Positions 1-7,840 of a stretch of 11,240 nucleotides of DNA are shown in pieces. The notes under the pieces are model-generated. The model was not told where the DNA came from. It made no database searches and was given only the letters and a program-made list of their open reading frames with translations. The position numbers and the translations under genes are program-made. The DNA is from Euperipatoides rowelli (taxonomy: Eukaryota; Onychophora; Udeonychophora; Euonychophora; Peripatopsidae). Each line of letters begins with the position of its first letter. Position 1 is the first letter of the stretch. The stretch lies in NCBI GenBank assembly GCA_003024985.2, contig PXIH01S0014498.1; one strand, 5' to 3'.

Positions 1-115
1 ATTTATTATCTTTTAAAAATCCAAATCCAATTAGAAAACATTGCATTTTTTAAAAAAATCTAAATATGAACAACCATGTATGTAATCATTTTTTTCCCTT
101 TAACATTCCAAACAT

Positions 116-137
116 TCTCTGTCTCTCTCTCTCTCTC
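116..137. repeat. (TC)n microsatellite
   Basis: A dinucleotide TC run interrupted by one G at position 121. It lies about 180 bases upstream of the M13 peptidase exon, in presumed intron. It is a simple repeat of the kind common in animal introns. I see no sign that it acts as the splice-site pyrimidine tract, because it is too far from the acceptor. Confidence 0.9.
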
Positions 138-314
138 AATTCACAGCTAAACATTATAATTCCTGCTTTCAATGTAGAATTCTGCATGATATTTAGTACA
201 TTAATATTTTCGTAACTAAGTTTTTTTGTGGAAAACGGTTCATGGTCTATTCTAATTGTTAGAAATCTTCTAATAATTTTTCCACATTTATCAATTTTCT
301 TTACAAATTTGTAG

Positions 315-398
315 ATATTTTCGAAGATACAAATAACGCTCCAAAGAGTACAGCTGATAAAATGGTGATGGATAAATATTATGCTTGCATGAATGAAA
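315..398 (+). CDS. Internal exon of an M13 metallopeptidase (neprilysin/ECE family), partial gene
   Basis: This 84-base exon sits between a pyrimidine-rich acceptor ending in TTTGTAG (AG at 313-314) and a consensus donor, GAAA|GTAAGTA (GT at 399-400). Only one frame is open. It uses two leading bases, 27 codons (317-397) and one trailing base, so both flanking introns are phase 1. The translation ends in D-K-Y-Y-A-C-M-N-E. M13 zinc peptidases such as neprilysin, ECE and PHEX have a conserved Y-x-x-C-M-(N/D)-E motif in the N-terminal part of the ectodomain, usually after an A/K-rich helix, and this exon has K-S-T-A-D-K-M before it. The Cys is one of the family's conserved disulfide cysteines. 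The trailing A would begin the next codon, compatible with the Thr that often follows. M13 enzymes are type II membrane or secreted zinc peptidases that cut small peptides. The catalytic HExxH exon is not in this window, so activity cannot be judged. I do not see the neighbouring exons. The match rests on a short segment. Confidence 0.72.
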
Positions 399-2790
399 GT
401 AAGTATGAAGCTTTATTAAGCATAACAGGAATAAATACTAGTAAAGATTTAAAAAAATTATTAACTGTTATTAATTTATCAATTTCATATAATACAGTAG
501 TCTATGTTTAATATAATTATTTTTAAATTATTTCTAAAAAAAAAAAAAATTCAAACAACATTTGTGCATCTAATTGACTTCCCACTCAATAATTTCTTTC
601 AAGATGTTTATAAAATATTGGAACATCAGTATTAAATTGTCAATAAATAAGAAAAAAGATTGATTTAAACCTAGATTTTTGCAACTGTCTTCCAGTATGT
701 TCTACACCTTCTTGATCAATATGTTGCCACTTGGAAAAGTATATGCCATTATCATTAAAAAACAATATAGTTACTCACCTGTATAATTGATGTAGTACCT
801 TGATCAAAGTGATGAAAAATGTTCTCTGAATTTTCGCAATAGATAACATTCTTCATGATCTAATGTGTTTGTTTAAATTCCATCAAAGCAAGCAAAGAGG
901 AAACTAGGCATTTGGACCATTCTTCTCTAATAAGCATAAGATTTGAGTTATAAATGTCATCTTTACCCATCTCAAAATAACTTTTTTGTAAGATCATGCA
1001 AAAATATTTCAGTTAATTAATGAGGAACAATGTATGTCCTTATGAATTTCACAGAAGTACAGGCTTTTCTAAAGCAAGGCAGTTGTGAAAGAGTATTAAG
1101 ATGCTTCTTCCAAGATTGAAAGTAATGTAAAACATATAGTTAATTTCAAGCAAAACATTGAAATATGTGTAGCTCATGCTAATACATGCTATTGAAAATA
1201 TCTATTAAGAAATTGTGACCAGTTAACAAGGTGATTGGTCAACAAAAAATCTTACTAAATGTTATCATGAAGGTGTTGTTCACTTGTACCATATTTAACT
1301 GCAGAGTAATTACTGACAGTTTCGGAGTAATTTCTTTCAGCTGCAACCATGATCCAGAAGTGAATACTATGAAACATTCAGACTAACTGCACTTATGGGA
1401 GATATAACCACACCTATACCTATTATCAAAGTTCCCAAACATACAATCAATGTTAAGTTTTGGTTATAGTGAGTAAATTATATTATGTTTATTATTGTGA
1501 AGAAAATTCTGCTTGCTATCCATTATCCAGTCCTATATACTATTTTGCAAAGTAATGAGTTCAAATGATTTAAACACTATTAAATTATGTAGAAATTTCC
1601 TGTATTAGCTTTGTCAAAAAAAAATATTAATTGGTTTAAATTTATATAGTCAGAGAGCACAAAATTGACCAGAGTTTTCATTGTGAAGTAAATATGCAAT
1701 GATGATTGATAGTCTACAGTACGATAGACAATATATTCCAATTCAGAGTGGACATATTCACATTTTTTTTTTCAAATTGAAATACATTCTTGCATCTTGC
1801 AATATTGAAAATAAAAGTACTTAATCCTATGAGTACTTTTCCTTTGGGCTGGTAATCAAGATATTTTATAGGTAACATTATGCAAATCAACATCTTATTA
1901 TCAGCTATTAGAAGATCACTGGTGGAAAGGAGTGTAATATCAAATAATAGACGTGTCATGTAAGGTTTGTCTTTTACAAACCTCTAATGTTATCTAGTTT
2001 TTAAATCTTTCCAACCAATAATGTGCAAATTATCAACTATTTTGGCAGGAACAACTAATTTTAATGCAATAATAGATTTAAGCCCATCTTGTAGTCCCAA
2101 ACAAGTCTTACTGAGTGATCTTTCTTTATAATTGGAAGTATCTGGGTAAGCATCCAATCATAATAAATATTTAAATTTGTATGCACTTCCTAAAGCTGAT
2201 GAAACCAGATTAGATTATTTTTTGGAATAAAAATGACTAAAAATATATCGTAAATGAATTACCTTGGTTTTCTTTTATTTTCTTTAATGTACCAGCCCAA
2301 TTGAAAGTATTAATGATAAAAGATTAATCATGATAATGCTAAAACTAATTTTAAGGTTATCATTTTTCTCCATCATAAGTATCATAATTATATCTCAAAA
2401 CATATTTAATAAAAATAACTGAAGTCAAGAAAACCAAACTGTAATTCTAAAATATATTCTATGTTTCATGATATTATTAAATTTTATAATGAAAGGTTTT
2501 TCGATATAATACCTGTGTATTTTGTTTCCATCCTAAAAGAATTCATATTCATATACTAAAAGCAAAAGTATAGTTGTATGACTAAGCTTAGAAACTAATC
2601 AAAGATTACATCTAAGCATTTTTTTAATGATCAGAGTATATTTTGTCCAAAACCTATCCTGAATTTCTTTTGTATTTTTCATATGAGAGAAGAAACAGTA
2701 AAGGAGTCCCGGAATTGTTGGCAGATTTAATACATTTAGGTTCAGTTTTAAAAACAAACTTCAACTATTTATCCTGAGTTAATGCAACCA
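399..2790. other. Long AT-rich stretch without recognisable gene
   Basis: This stretch begins at the donor of the M13 exon and is best read as intron. It includes an A14 run at 536-549. No frame stays open for more than about 80 codons. A minus-strand open stretch at 1714-1959 and short coding-like pieces just above it (about 1960-2100, minus strand) look faintly protein-like but match no family I know and are broken by stops. No TIR, LTR or RNA gene was seen. Confidence 0.6.
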
Positions 2791-2841
2791 TTTTTTTTTT
2801 TTTTTTTTTTTTTTTTTGCATATAACGATTATGATTTTATT
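2791..2841 (-). repeat. T27 run with upstream AATAAA on the minus strand: possible retroposon 3' end
   Basis: The + strand has 27 consecutive T at 2791-2817. On the minus strand this is a poly(A) tract preceded by AATAAA (TTTATT at 2836-2841), about 18 bases before it. That is the normal spacing between a polyadenylation signal and a poly(A) tail. It could mark the 3' end of an old minus-strand retroposed transcript or non-LTR element. I cannot recognise the sequence upstream of it, and in such AT-rich DNA an AATAAA can occur by chance. Confidence 0.45.
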
Positions 2842-2952
2842 TAAAATTTTATTTCTTAAAATTATTAGAGAAAGACATCATCTATATTCTGAAGGTTTTG
2901 AGAAAATTGAATAAAATGTCATAAACATATTTTCAGAATATTATGATAACAC

Positions 2953-3105
2953 TTTTTGTCAAATCTGAGATTAAAAATAATATTAAAATGCTTAAAAAAA
3001 TATAAAGCTTAGAGGAATTTCTTGTAAATTTTGAGACATATAAGAAAGATTGGACAAAAGATCATGACAACGGGTTTTTTTTTTTTGTCAAATCTGATAT
3101 TAAAA
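2953..3105. repeat. Diverged direct repeat, two copies of a 24-base core
   Basis: The core TTTTTGTCAAATCTGAGATT plus AAAA occurs at 2953-2976 and again at 3082-3105 with one mismatch, a period of 129 bases. Weak similarity continues on both sides, which suggests an old local tandem duplication just outside the left end of the piggyBac element. No function is apparent. Confidence 0.55.
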
Positions 3106-3215
3106 TATAAAAAAGATGTTGAGAATATAATTAGAATATCTCCATGTAACATACCATTGATGTAGGAAAGAAATCAAATGGATGACTATTTGTGTGTTAT
3201 GCCTTCTAATACTAA

Positions 3216-3257
3216 CTCGTTTTATCTATCACTGAGTACCAGTGGGGTCACCTGTGA
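3216..3257 (+). repeat. Left terminal inverted repeat of the piggyBac element
   Basis: The core CACTGAGTACCAGTGGGGTC followed by ACCTGTGA is the reverse complement, with few differences, of 5294-5322. The outer part (CTCGTTTTATCTATC) aligns with the right end's outer part (TTTTTGCCAGTTTATCC) with more differences. Confidence 0.75.
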
Positions 3258-3431
3258 ATCCATTAAAATTTTCCTTCTTTTGCTAGTAATATTATGACAA
3301 AATTATTATATATCTTAACTATATTAGCTTTATTTATTTAATAAATATATTTTATGCACTTACCATTATATGGAACATATAAAAATTATAGGCATCATTC
3401 AGAATTTAGACATTTAGTGTTAGATCATTGT

Positions 3432-5067
3432 TTACATAAAAAAACCTGAACATTTATCACAATATTTTCTGTCCACTAGAAGATAACATATTTCACAATT
3501 TTTGCCTTTCATGCTTATATCTACATCAAGTATATTTGGAACAGGAAGGCATTAAATACTTACCTAATTCCAAAAAAATACACTTTTTTTTATAATTTAT
3601 TTTTCCCCTACCAATTTGTGTTTAGGTGTAACCAATAATAAAGTCATTCAGTGCACTAATGCTATAAAAGATAGCCTTAGACCATAATTTATCATTCACT
3701 TTGTTGTATATGTCTGCAAAGCTAGTCCATTGTGTCAACTCCTGATTTTTGTAATTCAGAATTATAGCTGATTTTACTGTGTGAGTATTATCAACTTCAG
3801 CAGGAAATTGCATTGTGCTAAAAGATGAGTTAAAAATTATCCTTTTATTGGACAATAGAATACAATCATCCTGACTTTTAAATCCAAATAACGCAGAGTT
3901 GATTACTTTTCATTTTCTTGTGACAAACCTCTGAGGTAATTCAGAGTGATTATTATGTATTGTATAAAAAAGTTTCAGCAGCTGCTACTTTAGTTCTTTT
4001 GCAAGATTCAAACTTATAAAAAAAGTTATCTGCTGTGATATTTCTTCTCCTTTTTTCCATTCTCTTCACCTTATCCAAAACTAATTGCATTCCTTGATTG
4101 ACTTCTCTAGAATATTATATTTTTCTGTATAAACCTATATATTGCATGCATAGAAAGATTTGCCGTCACAAGCAGTCACAGCTTTAATCCACACTTTCCT
4201 GATTTTGATGTAATATACTTTATCATTCATCCATAAATGTAGCTAATTGTTCATTAAGTGTATAACAATCTCATGAGAAATGCTCAAATCTTGTAAAGTG
4301 TTAGTTCAAGATGGAAATACAATTCTAATCGGTAACAGTCTATCACCAGATCAATTTTGATAACTAAACTCAGCATCATCAATTTAAATGCATTGGAATA
4401 TTTGTGTGAATATGTTCCTAGCCATAGACTATTGAAAATAAAACTACCATCATTTTCATTCCATAAGTTTGCTATTGCCTCATTTTGCTGTTTAGACACT
4501 CCAGAAAGTTTCAACAGTCCAAAAAGCACAGTATTTCTTCTCTGTCAGTATTTTCACATTTTTTTTTTTCATTTGTGATCTTTCCTTCTGTCTATTTTAG
4601 ATTGCTTTCAATGATATTTGGTTTCAGGAAAAATTTTTGTAGATTGCTTATTGTCCACATTTTTTGAGTTATAAATAGAAATTTACCCCTAACTTACATT
4701 TCACAGTCAGTAAGAATAATAAAAAAAAAAATTACAACCATTATTATTTCTATAACGGTTTCAATGTTGTAAAAGAATATAGAATTTTTCAAATAATTAA
4801 GTTTTTATATGCATTTATTTTTATTAATTTAAATAATTTAATTTTATTAATGGTAGAAACAGTTTTTTTTTTCACACAAAGATATCTGCTTCAGTAACCA
4901 CAGGTGGACTTTTATACAGAGAATCAGATCCATCTGAGAGATAAATGTCACTGTCAAGATTTTCAACCATATATATATCTCTTTAATCATCATTTGAAGC
5001 TTCTTTGATTTCTAATTGATTAGCTGTACTTTCAAAATAATTTTTCTATTCATAATCCTTGAAATTT
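3432..5067 (-). pseudogene. piggyBac transposase pseudogene (DDE_Tnp_1_7 family)
   Basis: The minus-strand reading order follows piggyBac transposases throughout. An acidic N-terminal stretch (about 5067-4872, with ENLDSDIYLSDGSDS) is followed by the LLKLSGV...NLWNENDGSFIF block (4529-4284), which fits the family's LxxLxGV...LWsxdGxPIF. Next come a TLNEQLATF block (about 4261), a KAVTACDGKSFYA block, REVNQGMQLVLD and NITADNFFIS (about 4020). Then come HSELPQRFV and the stretch 3855-3622 ending in KLWSKAIFYSISALNDFIIG, then FLELGKYLMPS. The C-terminus is Cys-rich, with CEIC and CDKC, and stops at 3432. At least six in-frame stops and several frameshifts break it. Of the DDE triad, the second Asp is kept (4028-4030). 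The first is Asn (4253-4255, LNEQ where the family has (I/V)DEQ), and the GGVDxLD motif carrying the third is not recognisable. It cannot make active transposase. The family call is confident, and the exact start is not known. Confidence 0.87.
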
Positions 5068-5166
5068 TTCTTCAGTTATGTAACGCTTGTTGTTTTTTTT
5101 TTTTTGTAATTCGAAAATCATTCTAACATGGTATAAACATGTTTTTTAATGTCTAAAAAATTTGGG

Positions 5167-5189
5167 GCTGAACACTGAAGCGGTTCAGC
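5167..5189. repeat. Small inverted repeat in the piggyBac 5' region
   Basis: GCTGAAC (5167-5173) and GTTCAGC (5183-5189) form perfect 7-bp arms around a 9-base loop. It lies between the right piggyBac end and the transposase N-terminus, where piggyBac elements carry subterminal sequence. It may be a subterminal transposase-binding repeat or chance. Confidence 0.4.
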
Positions 5190-5293
5190 AATCCGGTGAC
5201 AAGACTACAACCTTTTGCAATATTTTTACTAATTGGACTGTTACTCAAAATATTTTTTTGTTATTTTTCAAATTTTTGCTAAAACTTTTGTAG

Positions 5294-5338
5294 GGTCACA
5301 GGTGGCCCAATGGTACTCAGTGGATAAACTGGCAAAAA
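5294..5338 (-). repeat. Right terminal inverted repeat of the piggyBac element
   Basis: Read on the minus strand from the TTAA, this gives TTTTTGCCAGTTTATCC, then ACTGAGTACC, then the GGGCCACCTGTGA block matching the left end. It lies upstream of the transposase start, as expected for the 5' end of a piggyBac element. Confidence 0.75.
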
Positions 5339-5370
5339 TTAAGTAAAATTTTCATATTTAATTAAATTGA

Positions 5371-5917
5371 TATGATGATCCTACTTGGTAGGCTATACCA
5401 TATACAGTATATGTAATATTTTATTATTGTGCGCATTAGATCGCGCATCCGGCTGTTGAGAGCAAACACGTCATATGCAATTCTATTACCCGGATGTGCA
5501 GCTAATGCTTATTAGTATGCAATTATTCATTGCTGCTAATTACAATGTGTAACATTATTTTGCCATAAAGGCTTGTTATTATTTTGTATCAGGGTCTTTT
5601 CTGAAGAAGTGGTTGTTGCCTACCTTCAAGACAGCAACCAGCTTCCTCACAATCGTACCGGGTTCCATGGATCCTTTATAGTTATTATTTTGTAAATAGT
5701 TATATATTTGTAAATAAATAGAGAAGCCAAGTTTTAGTTACCTTAGCCTATGGAGTATGCAGTAATTATTATTATTATAAGTCTTTCCCTTTTTACGTTA
5801 CACAGCAACAAGTTTCCATAGTTACCACTAAGTTTTCAGTTATTTCCAGTAATTTACAATATTACTCCATTTTTCTTCCCTTACAACAGATCATATACTT
5901 TTTAGATTTGTTATAAT
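5371..5917 (+). repeat. 5' LTR
   Basis: It begins TATGATGATCCTACTTGG and ends TTTAGATTTGTTATAAT, both shared with the 3' LTR. It contains a polyadenylation signal, AATAAA, at 5713-5718 and a short (ATT)n run near 5766. Relative to the 3' LTR it lacks about 35 bases near 5457, including one arm of the TGACGTGTTTG palindrome, and has only one copy of the AATTCTATTACCC unit. Confidence 0.9.
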
Positions 5918-5935
5918 TGGTGTTCTTTCCAGGTT
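5918..5935 (+). promoter_or_regulatory. Candidate primer-binding site
   Basis: The sequence starts TGGTGTTCTTTCC immediately after the last base shared by both LTRs. Primer-binding sites start with TGG because tRNAs end in CCA. I cannot say which tRNA would match, so this rests on position and the TGG only. Confidence 0.45.
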
Positions 5936-6066
5936 TGCGAAGATTGCACCTGTGTATGATAGCCACTGCACAAATAATTTTTCAAATCGCCGAAAGCCAA
6001 ATCGTTTTCTTCTTTTTCCCTATAAAAAAAAGAAGTGGTGTTCCTGATTTATTTTTCAACCGCTGC

Positions 6067-6104
6067 GAAGCAAGTGAAGCAAGTGAAGCAAGTGTGAAGC
6101 AAGT
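6067..6104 (+). repeat. Four copies of a 9-base tandem repeat, GAAGCAAGT
   Basis: Copies lie at 6067, 6076 and 6085, and a fourth at 6096 after a two-base insertion (GT). It is in the leader of the LTR element, about 150 bases after the 5' LTR. If translated it would give Glu-Ala-Ser repeats, but no supporting gene is present. Confidence 0.85.
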
Positions 6105-6722
6105 GTATAACTCATAGTGGATTGGAGTTTAGTTTTCTTATTTTCAATTTGAAAAAAAATATTTAATTATTGCTCAGTGTGCAAAGCAATGTCGGAATAA
6201 AAGTGAGCAGTGTGAAGGAATAAACCAGTATATAAATTTCAGTAAATCATCCTGACGATGTGGGTTAGCTGTTGAGCGCCCTTATAAATTGCCAAAACAT
6301 TCGTTATCACTGGAGCTTCATTCATAACAAGTTTTGTTTTCTTCTACAGTATTTCTATGTAGCGGTAACGGTAACGTACATGCCGTTGAAGCGTACTTGG
6401 GGCGAGGGCCTGAAGCCACCTTGAGTACAGTGTACCAGCAGGACGTTACCATTTACGTTATTTGCATCAGGTTGCCGAAGCCAGGTCTGGAGCTAGAACT
6501 TGGGGTCGCTCTAGACATGGTGTACCAGCCGCCACAAATTGGAAGTGTTCATTTCATTCATTCCATTTGAAGTTTTTTTTATTTATTTTTTTCTACTTCA
6601 AGTTATGTGGAGTTGAGCCTGATATTTTATCAGAGCAGTTAAAGACACAGACATACCTTGTTGCTGGTTTTTTTTTTTTGTCTTTGTATCCTCGATCAAC
6701 TGTATGACCTCTTGATAGCGTC

Positions 6723-6740
6723 GATAGGATAATTCCTATC
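6723..6740 (+). repeat. Small hairpin in the LTR element's internal region
   Basis: GATAGGA (6723-6729) and TCCTATC (6734-6740) pair perfectly around a TAAT loop. A TTGATAG just upstream offers an alternative partner for the 3' arm's CTATCAA. It could be an RNA structure in the element's transcript or chance. Confidence 0.45.
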
Positions 6741-7090
6741 AAAAGTGTGTGATTGGTTTATATAGCGGATATACGGACAATTTGGACTTGCAGTCTCATG
6801 GACTTTGTCATAGTTTTGACTTTCTGTAATTGATGAAGTGTTAGGTTTTATTTCTTTGTAACTTTCCAAATTAATTACTTTTATATTACAAATATAAGGT
6901 GAGTTTGAAAATTTAAAACTTCAATGTTTTTCTTTTTTTTTTGTGTGTAATAACGTTAAACGGATAGTAATTTAAAACTTAAAGCAGTGTATTTTGAAAC
7001 TTTTTATCAACATTTTTAAATTTTTAATAGTTTTTTTTGTATTGTAAGTTTTGGGAAAAAAAATTATAGTTGCTATAATTTTTTTTTTCC

Positions 7091-7104
7091 AAAAAGGGGA
7101 AGAA
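7091..7104 (+). promoter_or_regulatory. Polypurine tract
   Basis: AAAAAGGGGAAGAA directly precedes the first base shared by the 3' LTR. This is the standard location and composition of the primer for plus-strand synthesis in LTR retroelements, and it fixes the element's orientation as +. Confidence 0.8.
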
Positions 7105-7698
7105 TATGATGATCCTACTTGGTAGCTATACAGTATATAGTATATGTAATATTTTATTATTGTGCACATTAGATCGATTACGCGCATCCGGGCTGTTATT
7201 AGTATAGTGTGTGACGTGTTTGCTCTCAAGCTTGGCAAACACGTCATATGCAATTCTATTACCCAATTCTATTACCCGGATGTGTGGCTAATGCTTATTA
7301 GTATGCAATTATTCATTGCTGCTAATTACAATGTATAACATTATTTTGCCATAAAGGCTTGTTATTATTTTGTATCAGGGTCTTTTCTGAGGAAGTCGTT
7401 GTTGCCTACTTTCCAGACAGCAACAAGCTTCCACACAATCATACCGGGTTCCATGGATCCTTTAAAGTTATTATTTTGTAAATAGTTATATTTGTAAATA
7501 AATAGAGAAGTCAAGTTTTAGTTACCTAAGCCTATGGAGTATGCAGTAATTATTATTATAAGTCTTTCCCTTTTTACGTTACATAGCAACAAGTTTCCAT
7601 AGTTACCACTAAGTTTTCAGTTATTTCCAGTAATTTAATATATTACTCCATTTTCCTTCCCTTATAACAGATCGTATACTTTTTAGATTTGTTATAAT
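7105..7698 (+). repeat. 3' LTR
   Basis: It aligns along its whole length with 5371-5917. It carries AATAAA at 7497-7502 in the same context as the 5' copy. It has extra material: a perfect 11-bp inverted repeat at 7212-7246 and a tandem duplication of AATTCTATTACCC (7252-7264 and 7265-7277). After the last shared base it runs into unrelated sequence beginning GAGTTAATG. Confidence 0.9.
7212..7246. repeat. Perfect 11-bp palindrome in the 3' LTR
   Basis: TGACGTGTTTG (7212-7222) and CAAACACGTCA (7236-7246) are exact reverse complements separated by 13 bases. Each arm ends in TGACGT/ACGTCA, the core of a CRE/bZIP-type site, so in an LTR this could be a promoter element. The 5' LTR keeps only the second arm. 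Confidence 0.75.
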
Positions 7699-7742
7699 GA
7701 GTTAATGTCAAGCACTAAATGATAAAGTCAATTTTTTTTTCA

Positions 7743-7829
7743 GAATTTTGCCAGTCATAACCTACATTATTTACAGCTGTATGGCAAAAATACACTGGTG
7801 TCACTGGTGACCCCATGGTATTAGAAGGA
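7743..7829 (-). mobile_element. Second piggyBac-type element end next to TTAA
   Basis: Read on the minus strand from the TTAA at 7830-7833, the sequence is TCCTTCTAATACC, then ATGGGGTCACCAGTGAC. The second part resembles the ends of the piggyBac element at 3216 (AGTGGGGTCACCTGTGA) and 5338. The first part matches CCTTCTAATAC at 3202-3212. It also contains TTTTGCCA/TGGCAAAA (7747-7754 and 7782-7789) as an inverted pair. The element body should lie to the left, but the LTR element is there, so only this end remains. Confidence 0.55.
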
Positions 7830-7840
7830 TTAATTAGTAG

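Larger units (their letters stand above)
3216..5338 (-). mobile_element. Degraded piggyBac DNA transposon, about 2.1 kb
   Basis: The element is defined by inverted ends and by a broken piggyBac transposase on the minus strand between them. Its right end is next to an intact TTAA (5339-5342), and its left end is next to CTAA (3212-3215), one base from the TTAA target that piggyBac elements duplicate. The inner parts of the ends share ACTGAGTACC and a G/C-rich (G)GTCACCTGTGA block in inverted orientation. A length of 2.1 kb is normal for an autonomous piggyBac. The transposase has many stops and frameshifts, so the copy is dead. The outermost bases of the two ends have diverged, so the exact left border is uncertain by some 15 bases. 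Confidence 0.82.
5936..7090 (+). other. Internal region of the LTR element, no protein-coding genes
   Basis: This is mostly AT-rich with many T runs. It includes a 9-base tandem repeat (6067-6104), a GC-richer block (about 6360-6550) and a small hairpin (6723-6740). Open frames at 5917-6117, 6334-6570 and 6462-6707 are short, overlap one another in different frames and resemble no retroelement protein. The GC-richer block could be captured host sequence or a remnant of a leader or packaging region. Confidence 0.6.
5371..7698 (+). mobile_element. LTR retrotransposon-like element without gag or pol (TRIM/LARD-like or internally deleted)
   Basis: Two direct repeats of about 547 and 594 bases flank 1,187 bases of internal sequence. 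A TGG-starting stretch follows the left repeat directly at 5918, where a primer-binding site belongs. A polypurine tract, AAAAAGGGGAAGAA, ends directly before the right repeat. These together support an LTR element transcribed on the + strand. The internal part holds no reading frame longer than about 80 codons, and I see no capsid, protease, reverse transcriptase or integrase motif. By eye the LTRs differ at about 5% of aligned bases plus several indels, so the insertion is not recent. The boundaries lack a clear TG...CA, and I found no convincing target site duplication. Confidence 0.8.

Noticed and set aside
1714-1959. Minus-strand open frame with some coding-like sequence, and pieces just upstream
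   Set aside because: No recognisable family, no splice sites that join the pieces, and stops between them. It may be a decayed transposon but cannot be supported.
4357-4667. Two + strand open frames opposite the piggyBac relic
   Set aside because: The minus strand there encodes clear piggyBac transposase blocks, so these are antisense shadows.
6334-6707. Overlapping + strand open frames in the LTR element interior
   Set aside because: They overlap in different frames, show no gag, protease, RT or integrase motif, and are probably chance frames in the GC-richer block.
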